Source: Prolixibacteraceae bacterium
GTDB lineage: Bacteria > Bacteroidota > Bacteroidia > Bacteroidales > Prolixibacteraceae
Assembly (NCBI GenBank): GCA_023229575.1
Contig: JALNYZ010000053.1
Coordinates: 1-17,069 of the forward strand
Reading direction: 5' to 3'
Length of the DNA stretch: 17,069 nt
A program made the translations under genes and the position numbers. The notes under the pieces are model-generated. The model was not told the DNA's origin and made no database searches. It saw only the letters and a list, made by a program, of their open reading frames with translations. This document shows positions 1 to 11,400 of the stretch, one piece after another. How positions within the stretch are numbered: the stretch's first letter is position 1; each line of letters begins with the position of its first letter.

Positions 1-2407
1 TTGTTACCTTAAAACAGGAGGTAAAAGTCGTATTCTCAGTAGGTCCGTATCCATTTATTAAAGTCACTCCAGGATACAATCCAATGAATTTATTCGATGT
101 TTGATAAGGCAGTTTATCACCACCGACAATCACTTCTCGCAAACCTTCAAACAGCATCATATTGTGCTGCAAGTCGGCTTCAGCGATCCTGACAAATAGC
201 CCGGTCGGAAAAAGGACCTTGTTGATTTTATAATCTGAAAAATAGGATTTCAGCTTTTCAGGATCGAGATAATCCTCAGTGCTTTCCAGAAAAAGGGTTC
301 CCCCATTTAACAAAGCGCCCCAAAGATCGAAGGTAGTCGCATCAAAGGAAATGGAGGAGGCTGAAAACAGTCTGCCGGAATCATCAAAACTGGAATAATT
401 TGTGTTCCGCACCAATCTTATCACGGATTTTTCTTCTATCATACTTCCTTTGGGAGCACCTGTTGAACCGGAAGTATATAAAATGTAGGCTAAATTTGAT
501 GATCTCTTCCCACATTTGATATTGCCAAAGATCTCCGAAGAAGAAAAAAGGTCTTTGGTAATTTGCATCACGGAAGAAGCCGTGTAGGTATGATTCTCCG
601 GTTTTATGTCCGTGAAAACTATCCTTGCATTTACATCTTTTAGAATGAAGTTGATCCTTTCGACAGGCATTTTAGTATCAATTGGCAGGTAAGCTCCTCC
701 GGCTTTCAGCACGCCCAATATGGCTATGATCAATTCCTGGGACCGGTCCATCAGTAAAACAACTGGCTCGTCAAGCCTCAACTCATAGGAGTTTATCAAA
801 TGGTGTGCCAGTGAATTTGCCTTTTCATTCAGATCACGATAGGTGAGCGGATTCCCCTGGTAAACGATTGCCGGTTTGTCTGGATATTTTTCCGCCATTT
901 CTTCAAACAGTTCAGCAATTGTTTTTTCCCTTGGATAAGGGACTGAAGTATTATTAAATACATTCAGAATCTGCTCTTTTTCTGTTATTGATATTATTTC
1001 CAGGTTGCTGATTGTTTCATCCGGAGCGTTCAGGATATTTTGCATTAACACCAGAAAATGGCTCCCAAGCCTTTCGATTCTCTTCGAACCATATAAATCA
1101 GGATTGTAAACGATTCCGAGTTTCATCCCACCGGTAGACTCTTCAAAACTGAAATGCAGATCGAACTTGCTGAAAGTAATTTCCGGTTTCATGAGCGTCG
1201 TTTTAATCCCGTCGAACAGGATCGAATCGGAATTAGCCTCTTGAAGCGACAATACTATTTCAAACAAAGGATTCCTGCTCGTATCCCGCTCCAGGTTTAA
1301 ATCCTCAATCAGCATATCGAATGGATATACCTGATGGTCATACGCTTCGATACAATTCTGTTTTACCTCTTTTAGAAAATCGGAAAATTTATCGGATGAA
1401 TTTACTCCGTTCCTCAGTGGAATGGTATTCACATAAAAGCCTATCTGATCTTCAAGATCCCTTTGTTCCCTTCCGGAAATAGGAGAACCGATGATGATTT
1501 CGGTTTTCCCGGAATACTTATTGAGCAAAATATTTATGGCGGAAACCAGAAACATAAAAAGACTTACATTTCTCTCCTTACACAGTTGCCTAACCTGGGA
1601 ATGAAGCTGATTATCCACCTCAATTTCAAGTAGACTTCCGCTAAAAGTTTTGTGCAAGGGCCTTTTATGATCTGAAGGCATTTCCAATAAAGGAAGTTCT
1701 CCCGACAATTTATTTATCCAATACATTCTATGTCCTGCGGAAGCTTCATCTTTCAACATTTGCTGATGTCGGCGAACATAGTCTTTGTATTGAATTTTCA
1801 ACGGCGCCAGGGTACTGGTGGCCCCCTTGCAAAATGAGTTGTACAATAGGGTCAATTCGGATATTAATACACCAATAGACCATCCGTCGCTGATGATATG
1901 GTGCATGTTGAAAAGAAGGAGGTGTTTTGAATCTTCCACTTTAAACAACCGGCAAAAAATAAGTGGCCCTTTGGAAAGGTCGAAACATCGGGTTGATTCC
2001 TCCTCTATTAATTGGGAAATCCGATCGTTTTTATCAGTGGATTGGCTCAGGTCGCATTCTACCATCTGAAAATCAATCTCATTCAATATTTTCTGATACG
2101 GTATTCCGTCCGTCTCAACAAAACAGGTACGCAGTATTTCGTGACGCTGAATAATCTCCCTGAACGCTTTTCCCAAGGACTCAACTTTTAATTTTCCATC
2201 AAGAATGATTGCTGCCGGCAGATTATAGGCCGGCGATTGATCCATCTTGTCAATAAACCAAAGCCTTCTCTGTGCATAAGATACAGGCGCCATTGTATAT
2301 TTTGATTTATTGCCCGACAAGACACCAAGTTGTCTTAGCTCTTCCAAAGCAGACAGATCCCCGGCCAAAGCCTTTTGCTTTAATTCTTTAAGTTTATTCG
2401 TCGTCAT
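1..2407 (-). CDS. Nonribosomal peptide synthetase, fourth module (C-A, 3' end cut by the window)
   Basis: The frame is open from the ATG at 2405-2407 to the window edge (802 codons, read by hand), so the gene continues to the left. Residues 1-30 are a charged, helix-prone leader with Leu, Lys and Glu repeats, probably a docking segment. A condensation domain (about 38-480) carries HHIISDG at 169-175 and looks like an LCL elongation domain. The adenylation domain starts near 490: A3 YTSGSTGAPKG at 644-654, A4 around FDATTFD 688-694, A5 NGYGPTE at 785-791. The window ends 11 residues later. Pocket residues aligned by eye to GrsA are D689, A690, F693, L732, I760, G762, G786, T794, F795 (DAFLIGGTF), one change from the known Val code DAFWIGGTFK. 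Val or a similar aliphatic residue is therefore likely. The start overlaps the 3' end of the preceding synthetase gene by 14 nt (ATGACGACGAATAA), so translation is probably coupled. No carrier or release domain is visible because the gene is cut. Confidence 0.93.
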   Translation of the reverse strand, partial: MTTNKLKELKQKALAGDLSALEELRQLGVLSGNKSKYTMAPVSYAQRRLWFIDKMDQSPAYNLPAAIILDGKLKVESLGKAFREIIQRHEILRTCFVETDGIPYQKILNEIDFQMVECDLSQSTDKNDRISQLIEEESTRCFDLSKGPLIFCRLFKVEDSKHLLLFNMHHIISDGWSIGVLISELTLLYNSFCKGATSTLAPLKIQYKDYVRRHQQMLKDEASAGHRMYWINKLSGELPLLEMPSDHKRPLHKTFSGSLLEIEVDNQLHSQVRQLCKERNVSLFMFLVSAINILLNKYSGKTEIIIGSPISGREQRDLEDQIGFYVNTIPLRNGVNSSDKFSDFLKEVKQNCIEAYDHQVYPFDMLIEDLNLERDTSRNPLFEIVLSLQEANSDSILFDGIKTTLMKPEITFSKFDLHFSFEESTGGMKLGIVYNPDLYGSKRIERLGSHFLVLMQNILNAPDETISNLEIISITEKEQILNVFNNTSVPYPREKTIAELFEEMAEKYPDKPAIVYQGNPLTYRDLNEKANSLAHHLINSYELRLDEPVVLLMDRSQELIIAILGVLKAGGAYLPIDTKMPVERINFILKDVNARIVFTDIKPENHTYTASSVMQITKDLFSSSEIFGNIKCGKRSSNLAYILYTSGSTGAPKGSMIEEKSVIRLVRNTNYSSFDDSGRLFSASSISFDATTFDLWGALLNGGTLFLESTEDYLDPEKLKSYFSDYKINKVLFPTGLFVRIAEADLQHNMMLFEGLREVIVGGDKLPYQTSNKFIGLYPGVTLINGYGPTENTTFTSCFKVT

Positions 2408-5400
2408 CCTCAAACTGTATATTGGACAAAAATTCTAATTCGTCATCTGATACCGGAACAATTAATGTTTCTTCTTCATCCTTTTCCCCAAATGATTCTT
2501 TGCTTTCAATTAATTTTTTCACTTTCTCTGCAATATCGAGCAGAACCGGGGTATAAAAGATTTCCTTCAGCGCGAGATCAATTTTCAGCTCTTTTTGAAT
2601 TTGGGAAATAACCCTCACCGCATTTAAACTGTGTCCACCTATTTCAAAGAAATTATCTCCCAGACTGATCTCTTCTTTCTTCAGAACGTCTGAACAAATT
2701 CGAAGAATTAAAAATTCATATTCATCTTGCGGCTTTCTAAGTATCACACTTTCCCGAAATCCGGTAGGATCAGGCAAAAGCTTTTTATCTGTTTTCCCAT
2801 TTGACGATATTGGAATTTTATCGAGTTGGATGAAATAAGATGGAACCATATACTTCGGCAAAACCCGGTCGAGGTGATTTTTTAGCTGCATCGGATCGAT
2901 CGCGACATCCGATGTGAAATATGCTGCCAACTCACTTGAACCATTCTTCTCAAAAAGTGTAACAGCGCATGCGATGATCTCCTTCACTTCACGCAACTGT
3001 TTTTCAATCTCTTGTAGCTCAACTCTGTATCCACGGATCTTAACCTGTTCATCCAACCTTCCCAAAAATTCAATGTTACCATCCTGGCGGGTTCTTCCAA
3101 TATCTCCCGTTTTATAGATGCGCGTTCCTCCCAGCAACGGGAATTGAACAAATTTTTCATTTGTCCTATCAGGATCATTCAAATATTGACGGGCCAACCC
3201 TTTTCCTGCTATACTTATTTCACCTGGTATGCCAATAGGACACAAATTCAAATCTTTGTCAAGGATATATATCTGCTCGTTAAGTACCGGCTTCCCAATA
3301 GGAGCGATATCAATTTTTTCGACCGGATTTTCAGGGTCAAATCTGAAGTAGGAAGATTCTACGCAGCACTCTGTCGGCCCGTAAAAGTTAGTGATATTTA
3401 TTACTTTATTCCTGTCATTGCTGTAAAAGGCATTGACCAATTTTACCGGCAGTGCTTCCGATCCAATGAATATTTCTTTTAAATCGGGTTTCCCTATTTC
3501 ACAAAATCCTTCTTCCAGCATCACTGAAAACAGCGAAGGGGTTATGTCTATGATGTTGATTTTACTGTCAACAATGTATATGATTATTTCACGCGGATCG
3601 AGTCTTCTATCTTTATTCAACAGATGCAATGTATTCCCATGACAAAGAGTGGCAAAAATCTGTTTCAGTGAAACATCAAACGCAAAAGAGTTGATCATCA
3701 ATTCATTTAGCGAGTTATCCCGGTAGGCAATAAAATTATGACTCAATGAGGCAATCAGGTTGGAGAGAGCCTGGTGCTCTACCATAACTCCCTTCGGAAC
3801 ACCGGTTGAACCCGATGTATAAATAACATAGGCCAAACTATTGGGCTCAATTATTTTTTTCGGTGAAGATTGATTTTCACTTTTTGGCCCGCTAATATCC
3901 AATATCACAGTTTCGCTAATTGTGTCCGGGCCTGTTCCTGTGTTACCGTCCAGTAAATGACTATCAACCAAAACAGCTTTTGAACAGCTATCCCTGAGAA
4001 TATAGGCTATTCTTTCAGAAGGGGTATCAGAGCTAATTGGAAGATAGGCTGCGCCCGTTTTCATAATAGCCAGGATGGAGGCCACCGACAGTACCGGATC
4101 ATCGACAACAACGGCTACAATATCCTCTCTATTTAGGGCAATACGTTCCAGTAGCGTATTTGCGATCCTGTTCGATAGACTGGCCAGTTCTTCATAGTTC
4201 AATTCCCTTCCTTCGCAAACCAAGGCAAGATTGTTCCCATTTGTCTGTGCCTGATGATTAAAAAGGTCAATTACATTCTTTTCTGCCGTTAACAGATGAT
4301 TTTGTTTATTGAATTCAAAGAGCAGTTTCTCTTTTTCGCTGGTTGGAATTATCTCCAGATTTTTAATCTTTTCCTTAGGATTCGCAGTAATGCTCTCCAA
4401 TAATTTCCTAAAATGCACAGACATATTTTGAATTCTTTCCTTCCGGAACAAAGAGGTGTTGTACTCTATGGCAAATTCTACTTTCCCTTCGTTTTCATCA
4501 AAAAGAAATGAAAGGTCAAACATGCTGCTGGAGATGCGAAAGTCGAGGCCATCCGCTTCTATTCCGCTGAATTGCAACTTCATTCCCATCCCGTTCTTTA
4601 CCATCCAGGCAACCATCACATCAAAAAGCGGATTCCGGTTTTGTATCCTTTCCACATCAAGTTCGTCCACGAGCCTGTCGAAGGGATAAACCTGGTTGTC
4701 GAAGGCCCCCGCTAACGTTTCCTTAACCTTAACCAGTAATTCCTCAAATGTATGCTCAGGATTGATCTCATTCCGCAGAACAATCGTATTGATAAAAAAC
4801 CCAACCTGATTTTCGAGATCGTAATGCTGCCGGCCAGCCACGGGAGAGCCAACCATAATATCTTCTTCCCCTGTATATTTATGCAGCAGAATGTAAACTG
4901 CAGAGAGAAGGGTCATGTACAAGCTGGCATTTAACCCGCTGCCAATATCCTTTAGTGCTTTTGCCTGGGCATCATCAATCGAATACTGTAGCATATCACC
5001 ATCCATCGTAAACGATTCAGATCTGCTGTAATCAGCAGGCAGGTTTAGCAGCGGACGTGGTTTACTTAATTTCTTCTGCCAATAATCCTTAACAACGCCA
5101 AGTGATTCTTCACCGAGAATTTTATTCTGCCATGTCGCGTAATCCTTGTATTGAATTCTGAGAGGCTGAAGAGGATCTTCCAGATTGTTCAGAAATGAGT
5201 TATAATAAGTTTCAAATTCCTTCAACATGACCTCTATTGACCAGCCATCACTGATGATATGGTGCATGTTAAAAAGGAACAGATAATTATCTTCAGACAA
5301 ACAGATCAGTTTGATTTTCAGCAGGGGGACCCTGGATAGATCAAATTCGTAATTAAAATATTCAACGGCAAGTTCCTTAAGTCTGTTCTTATCCCAGGCA

Positions 5401-8400
5401 GGACCGGTATAATTGGCAATTTCAATTTTCAGATCAATGGTATCTGCTATTTTTTGGAATGGTTCCCCATCAATTTCTACAAAATATGTTCTGAGAGATT
5501 CATGTCTTTGAACAATTGCTTTGAAAACATCTTCAAGCACATGAGCATTAACCTTCCCTTTCATGTGCAAAGCTGCCGGAAGGTTGTAAAGAGAATTATG
5601 ACCTTCCAGTTTAGCGAGAAACCACAACCGTCGCTGAGCATGGGAAAGCGGGTAATACTCTCCCTTTTCTATCTTTTCAATTGGATTAAAAAGCGATGGA
5701 TTTTTACTGGTCAGCAGTTTTGCAAGCGACGAAATTGTTGCATGCTGAAACACTTCCCAAATATTGATCTCAATGTTGAATTCCTTGTGTATTTTTGAAA
5801 CAAGCCGTATAGCTATTAAACTATGTCCGCCAAGTTTAAAGAAATTATCAGTTGGGTTAACATGATTAATGTGCAGCAACTCTTTCCATATCTTACACAG
5901 TTTTTCTTCAAGCATATCCCCCTGGATCTTGAGACTTTCTTCCGATGAGATTTCTTTAACCGGAACAGGAAGGGATTTCTTATCTACTTTGCCATTGATG
6001 GTTACAGGAATATTTTCCAATTGGATGAAATAGGAAGGGATCATGTAGTCGGGTAGATGAAGTGACAGGAAATGCTTCACATCATCATGCTCAATTTTTT
6101 CGGCTGCGGTATAATAGGCCGCTATTCCCTTTTCATTATCCTCGCCAACGGCAATGACCGTTGATGAGTTAACATTGGGAAAATTCCTTAAACAATTCTC
6201 AATTTCAGCTAACTCAATCCTAAATCCGCGTAGCTTTATCTGGTCATCCGCCCTTCCTGAAAGGATAATACTTCCGTCATCGAGAAAGCGCCCAATGTCA
6301 CCTGTTTTGTAAATTCTTTTGCCCGGGACAAAATCGACTTCCAAAAATCTCTCCTCAGATAATTCCGGTCTGTTGATATAGCCTCTCGAAAGCCCTTCAC
6401 CGGCAATATATAACTCCCCATTTACCCCGATTGGCACTGGTGAAAGATTGGAATCAAGGATATCAACCTGAACGTTGTTTATTGGCTGCCCTACCGGGAT
6501 GTAATTAAACGCTGCATCTGCTTTCCGGAAGTATTCTCGGGTAATGCTAAAATAAGTTGCGACATCGCAGCATTCCGTGGGGCCATAAACGTTTGTTACT
6601 ATCGGCGAATTTGTACCAATTCTTTCAAAAAAGGATTTAACCGGTTGATGCATCAACTGCTCACCGCCAATAACAAATCTTTCGGGCAGGTAGGTCTCTT
6701 TTCCCAGGCTTAGCTCATCGACAATTATTTCCAAATGAATCGGTGTCCCATCAGATACATTAATTTGATGGTCTTTGTAGTAGGTAAGCAGTTTTCTGCC
6801 GCTGGCCTTTGTTTCATCCGGGACAATATCGAGGCAATGGCCAAAACCCAATGCATAAAAAATTTGTTTTACTGAAGCATCAAAGACAAAAGGAGAAATC
6901 AGTGCGATATTCAAAGGAGCAGAAACGTTGCCATAAATTCCATTCGACAATCCCAAAACAAGATTATACAAACTGTGGTGCTCGATCATTACTCCTTTTG
7001 GCATGCCTGTCGATCCGGAAGTATACAGGAGATAGGCAAGACTTGAGTTGTGGATTTTTGTGGTTGGGGTTTTACCTGAAGGATTTTCGATACTGGTAAT
7101 GTCAAGCAATGCAATTTTATTCACAAGGCAGGGATTGGCAAGACTCAGGATTTCTTCGGCCTGGGCAATCAAGCTGGTTTCTGTCAACAACAGTTTTGTA
7201 CGGCTATCAGAAAGCATAAACTTGGCACGTTCTTTTGGTAAGTCCAGAGTGATGGGCAGATAAGCCGCACCTGTTTTTAATATTCCCAGAATGCCGATCA
7301 CCATGAGCTCAGAACGAGGCGCCATGATTGCGATAATATCATCAGGGGCAACAGAAATGCGGTTCAAAATTTCATTGGCCACCCCATTAACTCTTTGATC
7401 CAATTGTTTGTACGACAATTTTAGGAGGTTAAATACCAGGGCCGGATTATCAGGAGTGCTATGTACTTGCTCCTCAAAAAGATCAATAACAGATTTCCCA
7501 TCTAACTTCAGTCTGGGACCTTCCGACATCAGCAGGAGTTGCGACTCCTCGGCTTTATCAAGAATATTGATCTCTTTGATAAAGATATCCGGTTTGGCCA
7601 GGACCCTTGATAAAGTGTTTTTCAGATGCCGTGAAGTTCTTTCGATTCGGCCTGAATTGAACAAATTGGTGTTGTATCCAATGCTAAAAGCAATTTCACC
7701 TTCATTCTCTGTAAATGTAAATATCAGATCAAACTTATTGGACGTAAAATCAACCTGGTAAAACGATGACTTTACATCATTAAGTTTTAAGATTGTCGCA
7801 TCCTGATTTTGATACTGAACAAGTACATCGAACAATGGTGCCCGTGATGTGTCCCTTTCAAGATTTAGATTCCGGATGAGACTATCGAAAGGATAGTTAC
7901 TGTTTGAAAATGCTTCGGATGATTTGTTCTTTACATCAAGTAGAAAATCCCTAAAAGAATCTCCGCTACAGATATGATTTCGGATCGCAACCGTATTGAG
8001 ATAGAGGCCAACCTGATTTTCAAGTTCCTGATGATTTCTGCCTGCAACGGGTGAGCCAATGATGATATCTTCGTCCGATGTATATTTATGTAGCAAGATA
8101 TTTACCGAAGCCAGCAATACCATGAACGGACTAACACTGTTGTCTTTCCCAAAAGCCAACATATTGTTTCTAAGCTGTTCATCAATTTCGCTGAACAGAT
8201 ACTTTCCCTGGTATGTTTTAATCGGAGGCCGCATTCTGTCTGTTGGCAGATGAAGAACGGGAATAGGATCGGACAAGGTTTTTAGCCAATAGTCCTTTTC
8301 TTTAAGATACGCTTCGCTTTCAAGCAGGGTCTGTTCATGAACGCAATAATCTTTGTACTGAATCTTTAGTGGTTTCAGAACAAGTTTTTGATCTCCCGTG

Positions 8401-11400
8401 TCGAAGGAATTATACAATTGAGATAATTCATTCATGATTATGCCAATCGATATTCCATCCCCGGCAATATGGTGGATCACCACTAGGAAAACGTATTTCC
8501 CTTCTTCAATCTTAACGATTTGTGCACGGACGGGAATCTCACACGAAAGATCAAAAGGGGTCATTACCTCTTGGTTGATAAAAACATCCGCCTTGTTTGC
8601 AGCATCCTTATCAAGACTTACATCATATTCTTTAATTATAAAATCGGGTGTTGCCAGTACTTTTTGACAGGGAGTACCTTCAACATCTATAAAAATTGTC
8701 CTGAGCACTTCGTGCCTTTCAACGATTGCATGGATAGCTTGCTTTAGACACTGCAAATTAACCCTGCCTTCCAATAGAAGCGGGACGGGCATGTTGTAAA
8801 CTGAGGCATTCCCCTTATCCTGTGAAAGAATCCACAATCGTTTTTGTGCATGCGAAAGCGGATAAAATTCTTTGACCGGAGAAGCTTCAATTTCGCAATA
8901 TTGACCAATATTAATTAGTGCCAGTTCTGAGGCTAGGCCCCGGACGGTTGGCTTATCGAAGATGGCCTTAAAATTGATTTCCAGCTGAAGTTCCTTTTTA
9001 ATGCGGGTAATGAGGCGGGCAATTTTAAGGCTCTCACCACCCATTTCAAAAAAATTATCATTTACACCAATTGGCTTGCATTCTAAAACAAGTTCGAAAA
9101 TTGGGATCAATTTTTGTTCCAGTTCCGTTGGTTCGCTCGAATGATCATGAATTTCAGGAGGAGTGGCAGAAACCATTTTACGCAATTCTCTTTTGTCAAT
9201 TTTCCCATTGTGAGTCAATGGAAATTTCTCAACGAAACTGATATGTTGCGGCATCATGTATTCTGGAAGGAACTCCAGAAGAAATTTCTTTAATGTGAAT
9301 AAATCGATTTCTTGATCACCTGAAACAAATGCAGCGATATTTTTATTGCAATTGGTTTCAAAGTCAAGCGCCACTACATCTTTGACAAGGGGATATTTTT
9401 TTATGCGATTTTCAATTTCACCCAGTTCAATCCGGTTCCCCTTAATTTTTATCTGGTCGTCAATTCTGCCGATAAATTCAATATTACCATCCGGCAAAAA
9501 CCTGGCCCTATCGCCCGTTCGGTACATTCTCCTGTTTTCTTCAAAGGGATTAGCAACAAATTTTTGATCGGTTAGTTCTTTGTTGTTCAAATATCCTCGT
9601 GCAAGTGAGGGTCCTGAAATGCAGAGCTCACCTGGGAAACCTATCGGCAAAGGCTCAAGATTGGCATTAAGAATGTAAATGGAGGAGCCTGGAACTGTTT
9701 TCCCGATAGGCATACTATCTTGATATTCTTTCTCTTTCTCAGCAAGGTAATAGGATGCGCAAACCGATGCTTCGGTCGGACCATATCCATTGATAAATCG
9801 CACTGATTTTTTATAATGATTCACATCTGAAACAACTGCCGGTTCTCCTGCCGAAATCAGTGTAATAAGGTGCGGAAATTCCGGTTTGTCGAGTGCATTC
9901 AGATATGCCGGTGGCATTGTTGCAACGGTAATTCTCTTTTCATTCATTTGTTGTATGAATGAATTCGGATTCTGTATGATCTCCTTTTCTAAAATCACAA
10001 GAACTGCTCCGGTTAGCAGCGCCTGAAATATTTCAAAAACAGCTGCATCAAACCCGAAAGATGCAAATTGAAGGACACGATCTGTTTCCGAAACTCCGAA
10101 AATCCCAATCATGTTCACGAACATATTCATAAAACTTCCGTGTTCAATCATGACTCCTTTGGGCGAACCTGTTGATCCGGAAGTATAAATAATGTACGCT
10201 AAATCTTCTATGTAAATCTCAACCGAAGGATTGCTGATGTTGGAGTTCTCAATTTCATTTAGCAATACAACATTATCAGACAGGTCGTTGTATTTCTGAT
10301 TATCGGTAACAAGCATCTTTGCATGACTATTCCCAAGTATAAATTCTATCCTGTCACGTGGATTATGGCCATCAACCGGCAGATAAACCGCACCCGTTTT
10401 CATGATCCCCAACATTGCAGCGATTGCATCAATCGAACGTTCTGCTACCATGCAAACTATGTCGCCTTTGGAAATGTTACGCTGCTCAATAAGGCAATTG
10501 GCAATCTGATTGGCTTTTGCGTTGAGTTCGTGATAAGTTATCGATTCTTCGTTTTTAAAGATTGATGTTTTATACGGGTAAGACCGGGTACAATCTTCAA
10601 ACTTCCCGACAATTGTTTTATCTGTATGTTTTACTTCACCGTTTGAATTGAACGTTTTCAAAATCTTGTGTTGTTCAAACACACTTATAAATTTCACATC
10701 TGCGATGCTTTTCTCCGGGAAATAAATTAATTCAAAAAGAACTGCTTCAAAACATTTGGCAAACTGGATAGCTTCCAGTTCTGAAAACACAAGCGGATTG
10801 TAATTAAAAAATATGTTTACATTTTCATCATTGTCATACTCATCAACCTCAATGCTCAGACTTTCGTTTCTTATTTGTGTATCTAAAGTTACGGAATTGA
10901 GTTTTGCCTTACCAAATTTTTGTGAAAAATCCATTTTCCTGTAAACGAAAGTTATATCGAACAACTCATTTTTAAATTCCGGATTGTTGCGAAAATATTT
11001 GTACAACTCGCTGAGGGGCACTCTTTGGTGTCGATAGCTCTCTTTTACTTCGGTCTTTATTGCGCTCAAAATATCTTTGAAAGTCCATTCACTTGCCAGA
11101 TGCACTCTGAGCGGAATCATATTCATAAAAAGTCCCGGAGTATTCCTGAACTTGTAATTACTCCGGTTTAGAACCGGCATGCCAATTACAATATCGTTTC
11201 TATTATATAATTTGTTGAGTGTTGTATAAAAGATACCGAGCAAGGCATGAAAAGGGGTAACCTCCACTTCGTCTGCAATTTTCAATATCGAGGCATAACA
11301 TATCCTGTGCAAGTTTAGGGTAACTCTTTCATGGTGAAGGGAAAAATTTTTAATGCCATGTTTTTTTGCGGTAAAATCCAACGGTTCGGGTAATGGCATA

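Noticed and set aside
1818..2154. Plus-strand open frames within the left synthetase gene
   Set aside because: They lie antisense to a continuous C-domain coding frame with all motifs intact and have no recognisable content; the same holds for the other short frames within the large synthetase, acyltransferase and radical SAM genes.
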